Origin: Pegea sp. RAD2-039
Lineage: Eukaryota > Chordata > Thaliacea > Salpida > Salpidae
Assembly (NCBI GenBank): GCA_034620365.1
Contig: JAQGEQ010000380.1
Span: 1,798,001-1,862,000 of the forward strand
Reading direction: 5' to 3'
DNA: 64,000 bases
Shown: piece by piece, positions 31,001 to 43,633 of the stretch
Numbering within the stretch: the first letter of the stretch is position 1
How the letters are laid out: the number at the start of each line of letters is the position of its first letter
The notes under the pieces: generated by a model
What the model was told of the DNA's origin: nothing
The model's database searches: none
Seen by the model: only the letters and a program-made list of their open reading frames with translations
Position numbers and translations under genes: made by a program

Positions 31001-34000
31001 AGTCATGATATCTCTAATGCAGTTTCATAGATAGATCTTATTCATTACTCAAACTTGATTTTGGAGTTTTTTATGGTTTTGATTATGCATACTCAAACTA
31101 AAAAGAAAGGTCATTAGATCGGGATGAATGAAAACAGAAAACAAAATTGTGAAAACTATCGTCACGCTTCCTGGTTGTGCTTGCTTTAGCTGATTTAATA
31201 GAAAAAATTAAGTTTGTGTTGAACTGGTTCAAAAAGTAGGATCTTTTAATTTTGCATTGATTTCAATGTTCAAACGATCATCATGAAAAATATAGCAATT
31301 TAAATTTATATCTTTTCTTAAACTGTATAAAAACAATTTAAACTTTGTTATAAAAAGAAACCTCATGAAAGAGAGCTGACATTATAGTTAAAAGCTTAAA
31401 TTCATCTTTTCGACCCCTTACTTTTTATAGTAGTTCGTGTCTTAGTAAAACGATTATTTAATAAGCCACAAAAATGAAAAGTTTTAGAAAGCAGTAAACA
31501 TTATTACTGATCAACATCATTGATAAGGTTTTTAGTTCTTTTTATCATTATTTTAAAAGCTTATCAGCAGTGAGATCTCAACTTACTCCTGTTTCAAATT
31601 TTATAAGCATTTTTGCATTATAGAGCCTTTGTTGTATCACATCTAGTTTCAACTCCTCTGCCACCAAGCTTAAATTGAATAATAATCTATGATCTTTAAA
31701 AAAACTATTCCTTAATTTACTGAAAACTTACAAACGCCTGCTTTGTTGTTTCGCTTGTTATTACCTTAATCAATAATGTTTTTACAATTGTTCGTTAAAA
31801 AAAGCAAATTCATAAATTTAAAGCACAAACAGTTCACAGTGTTTTTCTAGAAAGCAAAACACTGAGTTATGTTTAGGATAACCTAAAAAGGGCTACCTAC
31901 AAGCGTTCTGTTGTCTTCAAAAGAGACTACTTAAATATTTTCAAGGTTAAATCTTAGAGTCTTAAGAACAGTAAAACTTACTTTGCAATTTTAAACTCAT
32001 AAGTTATTTTGAAGTTTCTCTATACACTTTATTCAAATTACTTTTTGATATTTAAAAAATGCAGTTAAAAGCTTTCTGCCGGCAAATTTGTTTAAACTTT
32101 TTAATTTAACAAAGGCATAAAAGTTTTAACTTTGAAATGAATTTTTATCTGGTGACATTTTTTTCACATATATTTGTTATAATCACTTAGTTGTTCTCAA
32201 CATATTTACCAGTGTTTGAAAAATAAATATGTTTGTTTAAAATATTAGCTAATTTTTTACAAGGATTTTATCACTTAAATCAGTTAATCTCTATTTCGTG
32301 TCAGTCTGATTTATATTGACAGTTTAACTTTACAGTCCAATAGTTTTTCTCATTCTGGTTTCTACTGATTAATTGTAAACTATTCTCTCATACTAAAGAT
32401 AACACAAACAAAATGTTTTTCCCACGATATATTAAAGATAAATTGAAGTTTTCGCAAAATAATATTTGTGAGGTTTTATCTTCTTACAGAGATTATTTTT
32501 GATTTGATAGACTAGTTCATAAAAAAATAAAAATAAAGCGCTATATCTTCCATGATTTTTTCTAAGATCAAAATATAAACTCCAGAATTTTCTATGTTCT
32601 TTTCATGTACTCTACCAATCAATTAACTTCTTGTTTTTTGATGAAATTAGATTTAATTTGGAAGATATTTATTAGTTTTTCACAGAGCAAAGTATTTTTG
32701 TGTAGTATGAAAAATTAATTAAATAAATATTTTATAACACAAGAAATAAATCCTTAAATCCTACTTTGAATCACAAATTAAAAATAACTCTTTGATTCGT
32801 TTGACTAAAATGAATCTCAATTCAAGTTGAAAAAGTTTCTTGTCTACAACAGTCTTGAAATCAAAAAAGGATCTTTCAGATAAATGTCTTTTTGCTTTCA
32901 TATGTTTGATGTTGGTAATAAACTTAAGTTTTTATTTTATATAAAACGTGTCTATGAGCTCCATATTGATCTTCTGTCTGTCATGCTCTAATGATTTCTA
33001 CGGGACGGCTTACCTATCTTACTGAACAGCCACCCAAGTGAAACACTCAATCCTTTTATCCTGTTTTGATCCGATGATGTTTGCATCGCGGTAAAAAAAT
33101 AGAATAAGCCTTGAGAAGGTACAGGAGATAATTGATGGCATAAGAACCACTGTTGTCTAGTGAATGTACAAGGCTTGGGTAGTGTTTAGTGATTGAATAG
33201 CAAAAATTCGCCATTTCTTTAAGTGATTCTTTTATTTTAAGATTCGTAGTAAAATCTCAACTCGTAGTTTAGAAAGATTATTTTTAAATCTTTCAAATAA
33301 TTTTTCTGCTACTTTTAATAACTTCTCTATATTATCAGTTAAACTTTATTATTTACTAAATTTATATTTTTTTAGATTCTTACTGTCCAGGAGATTCGTA
33401 TAATGATGTCATAATAAAAAACGATTCAGCAACTGTCATATTTCACTGGCCTCGTGATTTCAAAGGCAAGGGCTTTCTGATATCTTACATCGCAATCACA
33501 CCTGGTGAAACTGTGCATGGTAAGTTAACAACTATCACGTGATAACCAAATATGTCGGTTTTCGAATTTTGAATTTTTGTAGGCTAATAAATAAGTCACA
33601 TTTGATATATTCACATAAATGTTGAAATTATATGAAAAAGTTTTTAAGATAATATCTTTTAGTGCACTCCTTGTATAAAATATATTTGATTGCAACATTA
33701 CATCAACTAATTAAAACACACCGAAATCTGGTTTATTTAAAAAATAGATTCTGTTAACAGTTTATCAGAAAAGCAAAACTTTTCAAATGCTTTTCATCAA
33801 TCTGTTTAAAATCGATGTTCTTTAAACAAAATGTCGAAAAAATAAATTTGAAATATTTTAAGCTACAAATTATTACTTAAATATGAAATTTGAACCTTAA
33901 GATTGACAAGTATCTCGTTGTGATATCAGTAAGCAATATTCAAACATGCTGCCGATTATTTCGCTTCATTTAATATAAATATGAAACTTAAGAAATATAA

Positions 34001-37000
34001 TCTAATAAAAAGTGGTTCTTTACCAATTTAAAAAAATTCTTAAGCCTTATGTTTTGATTTTTAATTATCTATCTTTGTTTTTTTAGCAAAAAGCTATTAT
34101 CAGTTTATTTATTTATTATTTACCTTGATTTATATTGACTCTAAAAACCTCAAAACGCTTATGTTGATATAAAATAAAGGATTAAAAAACAAAACAATTT
34201 TGTACTGAATAATATGCTGACCAATCTCTGTACAAAGATAAACCACTAACCACAATATTGGTTGTTACCATTTAAGCTAAACAAGAAACACAAGCTTAAC
34301 AAATAATTTTCCAAAACATCTAGACTTAATTTCGTAAAATAGCTCATTATCTAGAAAAAAAAGCAAATGAATTATTTTAAAGATGTTTTTTTAATATTTT
34401 AATGATGTTGTTAATTGACAATATTAAATTGACTGGTTATATACCTCTACTTATTCCTTGAAAAATGTAATTACAAAAATAATTCTTAGGTTATCTTCAG
34501 TCTAATGCTACGTGATCAATTCATTTTGTGTTTAGATCGACGAAAAGCCTTTCATCAAATTATTAGCAAATAGAATTGATGAGTGATTTATTCATAAACT
34601 TTTTTACTTTTATTCATCTATATCAAACCTTTATTTTAATGTTTGTTAGAGCTACGAAAATAGATAAAACCCTTTCTTAGTATTGACGTAAGTTATGATG
34701 CTGGTAAACACCTTATAGATTAATTTGGTGGTAGCTATTAGTCACCAAGTTTGTTAAAACCATTTTGTAACTTCCACTCGTATTGTAGTAAAGAATTTTC
34801 GAACTTTCCAAAATTTGTTTTGCAGCTTGACAATAAAGTCTAGTGTCTGAGTCTAGATTGCAGTAAATAAATTTGAATTAATAAGTAATAAATAGAAGTC
34901 ACAAACCTTATAACATTACTTTCTATTTATAAACTTCTAATCTAGCAGTACTTTATTAAAATATTAAGCAAACGAATTAGTTTTGTTTTCACAAAATTGT
35001 AAATAATTTCATCAAATTGTTTTTCAATTTATAGATTTGAGTTTGTAAATAAGACATCTAAGAAGAAAAAAACAGCAAATAAATGATAAACAGCAAATAA
35101 AGAATTCAAATACACAAGATTATTAGAACACAATACAAAAAACCTTAAATCTATGTGTAGTACTTTTATGTACCGCGCGAGAAATTGTTTTATATAATGT
35201 AGATAAATTTTAAGCAGTGCTTTCACAGTTTTGAAAATTCTAGTCTCATGAAACTTGTTTGGATTAAATAAAACTTTATCTTGGTGTTCCATTCTGACTG
35301 AAAAGATGACTTAATAAAAGTTATGCTTATGTTTAATATTCATTCGGCCAATAAAAGCTCAATGCTATCTTTTATCATTTAATGTTTACTTACTAAAGTA
35401 ATCTCATTATAATCTTCTCAATTGAATTATATCTAAATGTTGAAGTTTTATTACTACTTCAGACTTTAAAAATGATTAAAAACTTGTTTTGTAGACTTTG
35501 TTGCATGTTCAAAAACTGGAGAACAGAAGCCAAACGTTAACACGTACAGGTTAGTTGAGACCTTCTTACGTAAAGTTTGAAAAGTAATTTGATAATTGAT
35601 ATTCACCAACTCATGTTACACTGATGCTTTTTGAAAAATAGATTTAAAAAAATTGATAAAAAAAACACTTCTCCAAATCATCTGATGTTTCAAATCTCAT
35701 TGAAAAGCAAATATGAAAAATAAACAAAAGAACTTTGAGAAGATGAAAGACTTTTCAATGATTCAGAAATGAACTAGTCATATAATAGCACAAGAATTAC
35801 AAATTAATCGTTTGAAATTTGTCGATGAGTATTTCTATTTGTTTAGTGGTTTTATTTAGAAAAAATAAAAACATTTTTATTATCCTTATAATATCCGTAT
35901 AAGTCCTCTTTTAACCTGTATCTATTTCAATGAAATTTATTTCAAGGAAATGGAACCATGGGGCCCTTTAGACGTTCAGTTTTATTTAGGGGAATTTTAT
36001 GCTTAAATGCACATGAATCATTTTCATATATTTGCGATAACAATTCAATGCAGCTTACCTCTTATGTTTGACTTTTGAAAGACTTTTATCAAAAAAGACA
36101 GTCAGATAGATCAGTACATTATAAAAATGAAATAATATTAATCAAAATGTAGGCTTCATCTTACGTCCTACTTGTCGAATTTACACCAAGCTTTGACATA
36201 AAATATTGATTAGATCAAAATCAATAACCTTGTTTAGATAAAAGTTAATCTTTTCAATTTCGTTGCTGAATTTTTTCTCTACATCTTTTTTTTCTTAATA
36301 CCTTCAACTTTTCAACTTATAATCAAGCTCTTTAGAAGTTTCAGATTGCATAACTTGCTTTTTCATCTGAGATGACCACGTCAAACCTAACAGAGCTAAT
36401 CCAAAAAGCTCTGAATTATACTTTTAATGAACTTTTTGTTGTATTCACAAAATCAGTATTGAAAACATAGGCTAGAAGAAAATTCAAACCTTCACATTTT
36501 TTTTAGCTTTGTTGAAATGCAAACAAGAATTTTTTCAATAAATATTTTTCATTTATTAATCATCATAAGGTCGGAAAGGATGTTTTATGATGAGCTTGTT
36601 TACTATTCCAAGTTTTGACCATATCGTGGTATATATATTAATTTTGTTGAAAAATATCATAAAATCACAATATGCTGTAAATCAAATCAGCATCAAACCT
36701 TTATCTTGTAGATACATAATTAATTTTTCGAGGAAACCTCTTTTGTGTAGCTATAAATTCGTCAAATAGAAGATTTATTTTCAATAGAGAACAAAAATTA
36801 ACCACAAACTGTTTTTCCCAAACTATTTTTCACATATCAGAATAGGATTATTAACAGTTTTTACAATTCAGTTTTGACCTCATAATTTAAAAGTCTTTTT
36901 CTTCTTACTACAAATTATATTTTATAATGAAATATTTAATATATGACAAGCTCTAAAAAATACTTTGTTTAATTTTTGGAAAACAATATTTGTTTTTTAA

Positions 37001-40000
37001 AACCTTTTATATTTTTAGCTCTTAGAGATAATTATGAATTTAAATTTCATAGTTAACCTCCAATGACTTGAACTACTATTAAAGTATCACACAAGGTTCA
37101 GCTCACTCTAAATCCATTTACTTTGAGCTAAAGTTGACGATTTCTTTAATTAAGCTAATATTTAATTTAATGCAGCTCAGTCTAAACCTATCAACTTCTC
37201 ATTAAACTTTCAGTAGTTATAATAATTCCAACCGACAAACGAAGAAATCTAAATGACTACATTTGAGCTGGTTTTATTATTGATTATGACCATCAAGGTG
37301 TTTAAGTTTTTATTTTGATTCTGTGTGATTCCAAATATTTTCCCAACATAATCAAAGTAAGAACTGTAATTTTAATAAATTTGTTTTCTTTTTTCTTTAT
37401 TTTTCTCTCAGCTGACCTTTATGCAATATCGTCAATTTAAAATAGTAGTTTTCCTTAATCTTGCCACAGTATCTATTTTCGTTTTAAAAATCAAAATTTT
37501 ATTTTTTAAAGTTTAATTTTTTTATGCATTGACTTTTATTGTTTCCAATTGAGCTCTAATCATCTACTATTTCATTTAAGCTCTCTTACTGTCAACACCA
37601 TCAAAATGGTTTGATAAAGCTCAAGCGCTGCTACAGTAAAATTGATTTAAAACAATTATAAAATTCGTACAGGATGATAATTGGTCAAAAAAATTATAAA
37701 ACAGATTTTTGCTTCAACAATCTATCAACTTTTTGAGTAACAAACAACATGACAAACTTTCCATTATTATTTCACTTCAGCATCCACTTCAACTTTTGAC
37801 CTTGCACATACACTAAGCGCACTATCTGCTCCACTACCTTCTAATCGGTTGTAAACTGCTTTCGTCTTCGGATTCTTCCTTCTTTTTACGCCTTTCTGCC
37901 TCCAGCTTTCATCAGTGACTTCGACGAGTGATTTAAAAAAGATGTCAGTTTAACTGCGCAAATAGTCTTGAAGATTTCAAACAGCTTGAAACTGTGAAAA
38001 TTGTTGTATTCATTAAACTAGAATAAGAATTTAATTAAATTAATTACAAGACTAATAGCAGAAACCTAATTTCTAGTCATCAATTCACAAAGCATTTTCT
38101 TTAAGTAGTTATTCTGTTTTGAGAAACTTTTTGTGGAATAATCAGTAGAGCTACTCGTTCATTGTTATCAGCTCTGTATATGCCTTTACAGCGTCGTATG
38201 CGCGGGAGGTTGCGGTGGAATCGAAACACATGACGTATGGGGCGGTGGATGCAATGGAGATGCTTGCACTGACTCACAAACGCGAATTTATCGCGATGTA
38301 AGTTTCTGGAAAGCTTTTTATTTGTTCACTGCGCTACCTAGCGTTTGAAATATGGTATTTTTAAACTGCTAATATCTATGAACCAGCAGATGTTAAAAGT
38401 TTAAAAATTAAAGATAATTATAAAAATGGAAGTCTAGAAAAAGTATCAATTTATTTTATAAATTAATCTTTTTATTAATTTGAAACTTTGTGCCATTAAA
38501 AGACAAAATGTAAATTGATAAGTTGAAGCAATCTTTGAATTTCTATCTCATTATGAAACTTAATCTTTGATCTTACTGCTTGTGTCATAAGTAACTGAAA
38601 CTGAAACAAATAATTTTGATCTACTTAAGCTTTAATAACTTTAACGACTTTTTACTTAAATATTTTTTTTTAATTTAGTTTGTCATTATAAAATTTAGAT
38701 TTGAACTTATTTTATTAATTTGTTATAGAATTCATATCTGTGTAAAGCAGCAGTGCACGCCGGAGTAATATCAGATTTAGAAGGAGGAAGAGTTAGAGTT
38801 CGTTTAGTATCTGGATTTGAACTTTACTTTCGAGCCAAAGCAAATGGAATCATGACTCAAACGTAGTTTAGCTGATTTATATTTAAAGTCCTTAATCCAG
38901 TATCTTATCTTTTAGAGGTGCTCTTTCTAACTGGGCATTTAAATTCCCTGATTCAGAACGATGTAGAAAAAGTATTCCGATAGGAATGGATGCTTTTACT
39001 GCTTCTTCTTATTGGAATGACAGTATCAGTGATCTGTGAGTTTTTCACAATCATTACATACATCAGTTAGATAAAAATTCAATATTTGTAGGACTAAATG
39101 GCAACCACATCGAGCTTGGTTCGACAAACAATCGTTCAGTTGGTCACCTGACAACCCAACTGTAGAGCAATGGCTTCAAGTTAAGCTTCCTAATCTATTC
39201 AAAATTACTGGTAAGAAACAATTTGAGATAATTAAAGCATGAAAGAAGCAAGAGGCTTCAATAGGTGTTTATATTTCTACTTAATTAATTATTTCTTTAT
39301 TTTGTAGCAATTGAAACTAAAGGTAGTAAGCACCCTGTTCATTGGATTGAATATTACTGGGTGAAATACAGTTTAAATGGCAAACTTTGGCAAGATTACA
39401 TACCAAAAGGAAGTGATGAACCAAAAGTAATTACTTCTAATCGATATCTAATATCCAGAAATGCCTCAAAAGTGTAGAATCAGCAAAAAATAATTTTCAT
39501 TGATGTTTTTTGTCGATTTCAGCTGTTCAACGGGAATTTTGATAGCTTCACAGCTGTCATGAACAATTTTGTTTCTCCGGTTATCATCGCGAGGTACATT
39601 AGAATTTATCCGAAGCCGACTACTTCGAGAAAACTTCGATATGCTTTAAGCGTTCAGTTTAGGGGTTGTCGTGGTTAGTTGAATTTGAATAAATCTGTTA
39701 AGACAATCTAAACTTAATCAAAGTTTTTAAGCAAACTATTTTTGAATATTTTGAATATTTTTTTTAAATAATTGAAACAAATTCTTTTATTTTTTAGTTG
39801 GTAAGAATGAAATACCTTTATTACCAACTACCACTACAGATACTACTGTTCTGTTAACTCCATCGAAAAAATCTTATAAAAGTCAGTAAAAACAGACAAA
39901 TTCTCTGAAATTTATATTAAATAGTTGATTTTTAAGTTTAAGTATCGAAAATTATATTCGTAATAGTTTCAACTGATAAACTATTTCTAATAAGCAGTTT

Positions 40001-43000
40001 TCTTTTATTCCAGCCAAACCTAATCTGGACTTAAACGTACAAAATACAAGCTCTGATTCTAACATTGTTAAAAAGGTAACCACGATTTAAATAAATTCAT
40101 ACCATATAAAACTTCTTTATTTTTAAATATAATATTATGGGGGACAAAAAATTGCATTTTTTAGCTTTTATTTTAAAACTATTAGTTCCTAAAGCATTAT
40201 TAATAAGAATCTAGGAAATGAAATATTAAAAATCGTTAATTCTCAGGTTACTATTACACAAGACTCCAGTGACAACAACAGTATTTCAGGTAATTCTTAA
40301 ACTCATATTATTCAGCCGTACAAAATTGAAAACCTCTGATAGGTATTTTATGGTCAAAATAATGATATACATAACAGAATAATGTAAAAATTGATATGGC
40401 TCAATATTTTGTATATAAAAATTAAAATTTCGTTTATAATCAAATATTAAATTTATGTCCGAATCTAATTCATTTTTTACTTTTTAATGGTCAAAAAAAT
40501 TATAAAGAGTAAATAGTCTGTATAAAGTTTGTCGTAACAACAAAATAGTGTACTATAATCTTATTGAAAGTAATGCTTAAAGCCATTAATTTTTAATTTC
40601 TTTAATATTCCAATGTTATACCAAATAGTAGAAAATTTCAGTTAAAAAAGTTAACTTTAAATCAAAATTTTTATCAAAGTTTTACAAAAGCGATTTCTTA
40701 TATGTACCCAGAAAATATTTTAACTGAAAAACATCGTTTGGCAAAAAACCTTAATAAATCTTTTTTTTCTTTTAAATAATTAGTTTGATTTATTACCTAA
40801 AACTGATAATTTGATTATTTTTATGATTTCTTTCCACTTTAGGGATTTGGCTCATTTATACTCTAAAATTGTCAGAAAGATAATAAAAGCTTGTAAAACA
40901 CAACAAAAAGCTAGTAATTTTTATCAGCTTGGCATATAATAAAAAAAATTGAAGTAATCTTATTTGCATCAGCATCAAAGACCTATCAGTACCATATAAC
41001 TTTAGTAACTTAACGAATTTCATCATTTTTAATATTTACTTTCTGAATAGAAATGTGGTTTTAACTAACCTTTTATTTGCTGATAACAGGGACAAATGTG
41101 ATCGTTATCGTAATAACCTTCAGTGTGTTCATTTTTTTGCTGGCAATAACTGTACTGTTTCTTGTCCGCAACCAGTAAGTATTATTTAGTTGATATGTTT
41201 GTGAAACTAATTCAAAAGTTATAATAATAAATTAAATATTTAATAATTTAGATTTTGTTGATAAGCTTTAAAAAATGTTTCATTTCTTATTTACCAAAGT
41301 GTGTAGCATTTGTGCTTTATATAGAAATAAGAATGGAAGTCCAGCCAACTCAAGCTCACAGTCAAACTACATGTACTCAGCCAATCCTGGAATGCCAGGT
41401 AGAAAAAAAAAATTCAGTAAAACTAAACATTTAAACCAAAAAAAAACTCTTTCAGTTCGATTTATGCCACAATCTGATCATGGTTGCAACAAGTTATTGA
41501 CAACTAGCGGACCGCCAACTATGAGTAGTACGGCTTCAGGAAACAATGGTGCTAGAATCGAATATCAAAACAAACACTATCGCGACGCCAATATGATTCA
41601 AAACTCACGTGGAGTAGTATCTATGATGTACAACACACACCACCATGAATCATCACCAGCTACTTGTATAGCTGGCTCAATTTCAATGCGTCATTCTATC
41701 TCACAAAAGGTTAACAACTCTGAACAAAGTCAAATGTTAAGGCAGGGTTCTGATAGTTTTGAATCAGGTAAATTTAAACGATTTAAGTTTTCTCATTGAT
41801 TTTTTTTTTGACGTTAACGAGCTTAATTCAATCCACTTTCACTAGATGCAGTTTTCGATGATGAAGAGGATGATGATGATCATGAGTACCAAGTAATTCC
41901 TGATTATGACTTACCAACAACAGGACAAATCCAAATGACCACGTCATCTAAAGCATCAACCGGATCTAGTTTTGGTCATCCAAGCAGAACAGGAGAATGG
42001 CCGCAACATCAGCCCCAAATAATCCACACGAACGCAGGAGTTGGAGTTTGGAATCAAGAATCTAACTTCTCACCAACATTTTCCTTGGACCATTCCACAA
42101 ATGCGCTGCCACCACTACCACCTACTCCTCAAGCTTACAACCATCATATACAAGCTAATATGTCACGTGGTCAGCTTTGTAGCACCTTTCCACATAACAA
42201 CACAGTCGAAGTCTCTTCCCAAGTACCTATTCCCTCCGGACAAAAGCACAGTTTCGAATCTTTCACAGCTCCAAGACCTACAAATGCACATCAACAAAAA
42301 CGTCATAAACCAAACCGGCCTCCTCATGGCTTAGTCGTGACGTCATTAACAAAGCCTTTCCACCACCCGGCTACCAGATCACCTTCTTCTGCATCAACTG
42401 TTTTAATGGAGTCTTCCACATCTCCTCTTCCTCATGAAAGCTCACATCCATCAGTGACTGAAGAAAATATGGCTTACTACTCGGCAGTAGCCAATGAGAA
42501 GAGCGAGTCACAATTGAACTGTTTCTATGGAGGTGAACCGCAAGCCTTGTTACGTCATGGGTCCTACAATGTTACAATGTTCCTGTTAATCTTCCGATGC
42601 AAACATTTGGAGCAAATGAAGCACGGCCATCGTTTCATCACCAGAATTATCCACCTGAAGCTCAACTCAATCAAAGACAACCATCGCATCATTCATCACT
42701 TGGAAGGGAACCTCGGACAGGTAAATCTATCTTCACGCTAAATTTGACTTCTTATCAATTGAAGCTGCTTCTATTTCAGCTGACGTCACCGACTTAGCTG
42801 GGTACGGACCTTCGCGACCATTTAGATCAGAGTCACAGAATTATGCAAAACAGCGAAATGGTTATGATCATCTATCACGTGATCAGTTTCGAAACAATTT
42901 AAGAGTCACTGAAACTTCTTCAAGTATAGAAGCAAATGAAAGATGTATTCCATCAACACCACAAATTAACACTTATAATCAATTAGATTTAAACTCAAGG

Positions 43001-43006
43001 GTGTAG
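25056..43006 (+). CDS. DCBLD1/2-like receptor: CUB, LCCL, F5/8C discoidin, TM, long Tyr/Pro-rich tail; 17 exons
   Basis: Exons: 25056-25377, 33376-33519, 35495-35549, 38192-38297, 38729-38862, 38916-39035, 39092-39210, 39308-39426, 39523-39673, 39798-39881, 40014-40075, 40247-40289, 41090-41174, 41325-41398, 41456-41767, 41846-42720, 42780-43006. Phases agree. Signal peptide about 1-27; CUB 32-153 (GTFTSPRYPE, CQWEI); LCCL about 156-258 (CKAAVHAGVI); F5/8C 270-422 (WLQVKL, ARYIRIYP, final Cys422); Thr-rich stalk; TM 490-513; then a tail of about 490 residues, more than twice that of human DCBLD2. The tail has an Asp-rich run, PPLPPTP and YDLP (664-667). As given, an 8-bp tandem duplication (42565-42580) shifts the frame at residue 886, predicting 940 aa; without it the frame continues to TAG at 43004-43006 (1007 aa). 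Known: DCBLDs are transmembrane scaffolds whose phosphorylated YxxP motifs bind CrkL. The start is uncertain (see 15940-16036). Confidence 0.9.
28564..28589. repeat. Perfect 26-bp palindrome
   Basis: ATTGATTTTGAAA followed directly by its exact reverse complement TTTCAAAATCAAT, with no spacer. It could extrude as a cruciform or be the fused ends of a lost element; no function can be assigned. Confidence 0.75.
32950..33200. repeat. G+C-richer island, probable relic of an unrecognised interspersed repeat
   Basis: Composition stands out from the A/T-rich intron (GGGACGGCTTACC, GCATCGCGG, ACAAGGCTTGGG). No open frame, splice signals or terminal repeats were found, and it does not match the SINE-like copies. 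It sits just upstream of the second CUB exon, so a regulatory role is also conceivable. Confidence 0.3.
33520..35494 (+). other. DCBLD intron 2 (1975 bp), nothing recognised
   Basis: GT-AG, phase 1, between the CUB and LCCL exons. An 87-codon open frame on the other strand (35292-35029) has no domain or splice support and is treated as chance. Confidence 0.55.
35550..38191 (+). other. DCBLD intron 3 (2642 bp), nothing recognised
   Basis: GT-AG, phase 2, within the LCCL domain. A/T-rich; a slightly G+C-richer patch at about 37800-37930 shows no exon features. Confidence 0.55.
40290..41089 (+). other. DCBLD intron 12 (800 bp), nothing recognised
   Basis: GT-AG, phase 1, between the last stalk exon and the transmembrane exon. 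Very A/T-rich with no repeat recognised. Confidence 0.55.
41399..41455 (+). other. 57-nt in-frame, stop-free intron (exitron-like) in the DCBLD tail
   Basis: Begins GTAGAA, ends TTTCAG, phase 1, length divisible by three, with no stop in the coding frame. If retained it would insert 19 residues rich in lysine (KKKFSKTKHLNQKK) about 25 residues after the membrane segment. Splicing is the default reading because both sites match consensus. Confidence 0.65.
42565..42580 (+). repeat. 8-bp tandem duplication (TACAATGT x2) causing a frameshift in DCBLD exon 16
   Basis: TACAATGT at 42565-42572 is repeated at once at 42573-42580. Upstream frame and downstream coding frame differ by 2, exactly what 8 extra bases produce. 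With one copy the frame reads SYNVPVNLPMQTFG, and the exon then ends at phase 1, matching the last exon. With two copies YNVP becomes YNVT and translation ends six codons into the last exon. Confidence 0.9.
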
Positions 43007-43627
43007 AATGATTTACATGTTAGATAAAGCAAATAGCCAGCTCTTATATAGTTTTCTAACCACTTCTTCTGTTTCAAATGAAACTGTGATAAGAAGCGAT
43101 GATAAGAAACTGTTTAAAGATTTGGTTTACAAACTATTTTCAAGAAACTAGATTTTACTTTTATATACTCGCTTATGCAGTCTTAAAACCGTGTCAACAC
43201 GAAATATTTCTTTTAAAGTTGTTTTTGTTACACAATTAATTACTCTGATTTATTTCGGAGCCCCTACACTTTCTGATTTCATGTGAACACTTCTACGACT
43301 GCCTTTTTCAATTTCGACTTGCCGCAAATCTTTAAGCTCATAAGGTGTCTCCTTGTACACTTTTATTATAAACAAGCTGCATTTTGTATCAAGTCTTTTG
43401 CTACTTTGTAAAAACGTTTTTGTTAAATTATTAAACTTTTCATAAATAAGTAAAGATAGGCCATTAAATCCATGCATCAGAACAAATGCTACTACGAAGC
43501 TCTACAATGCCAGCACTAAGTTTACACTATATTATATATACAATATAATTTTGCAAGTATACCTTCATTTAACTGAATATTTTTAGTAATCTAGTCTAAG
43601 TTTGAAACATATTTTAATTATTTGAGG

Positions 43628-43633
43628 AATAAA
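43628..43633 (+). terminator. Candidate poly(A) signal of the DCBLD-like gene
   Basis: AATAAA about 620 bases after the stop at 43006. Several A/T-rich variants lie nearer, so the true site is uncertain. Confidence 0.3.

Larger units (their letters stand above)
25378..33375 (+). other. DCBLD intron 1 (8.0 kb), splits the CUB domain
   Basis: GT-AG, phase 1. No coding exon or autonomous element recognised. It contains the 26-bp palindrome at 28564-28589 and a G+C-richer island near 32950-33200, described separately. The rest is A/T-rich. Confidence 0.6.

Noticed and set aside
35029-35292. 87-codon minus-strand open frame
   Set aside because: Low-complexity, A/T-biased composition, no splice or domain support, inside a DCBLD intron.
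42041-42334. 97-codon open frame in a second register
   Set aside because: Overlaps DCBLD exon 16, whose frame is supported by splice phases on both sides.
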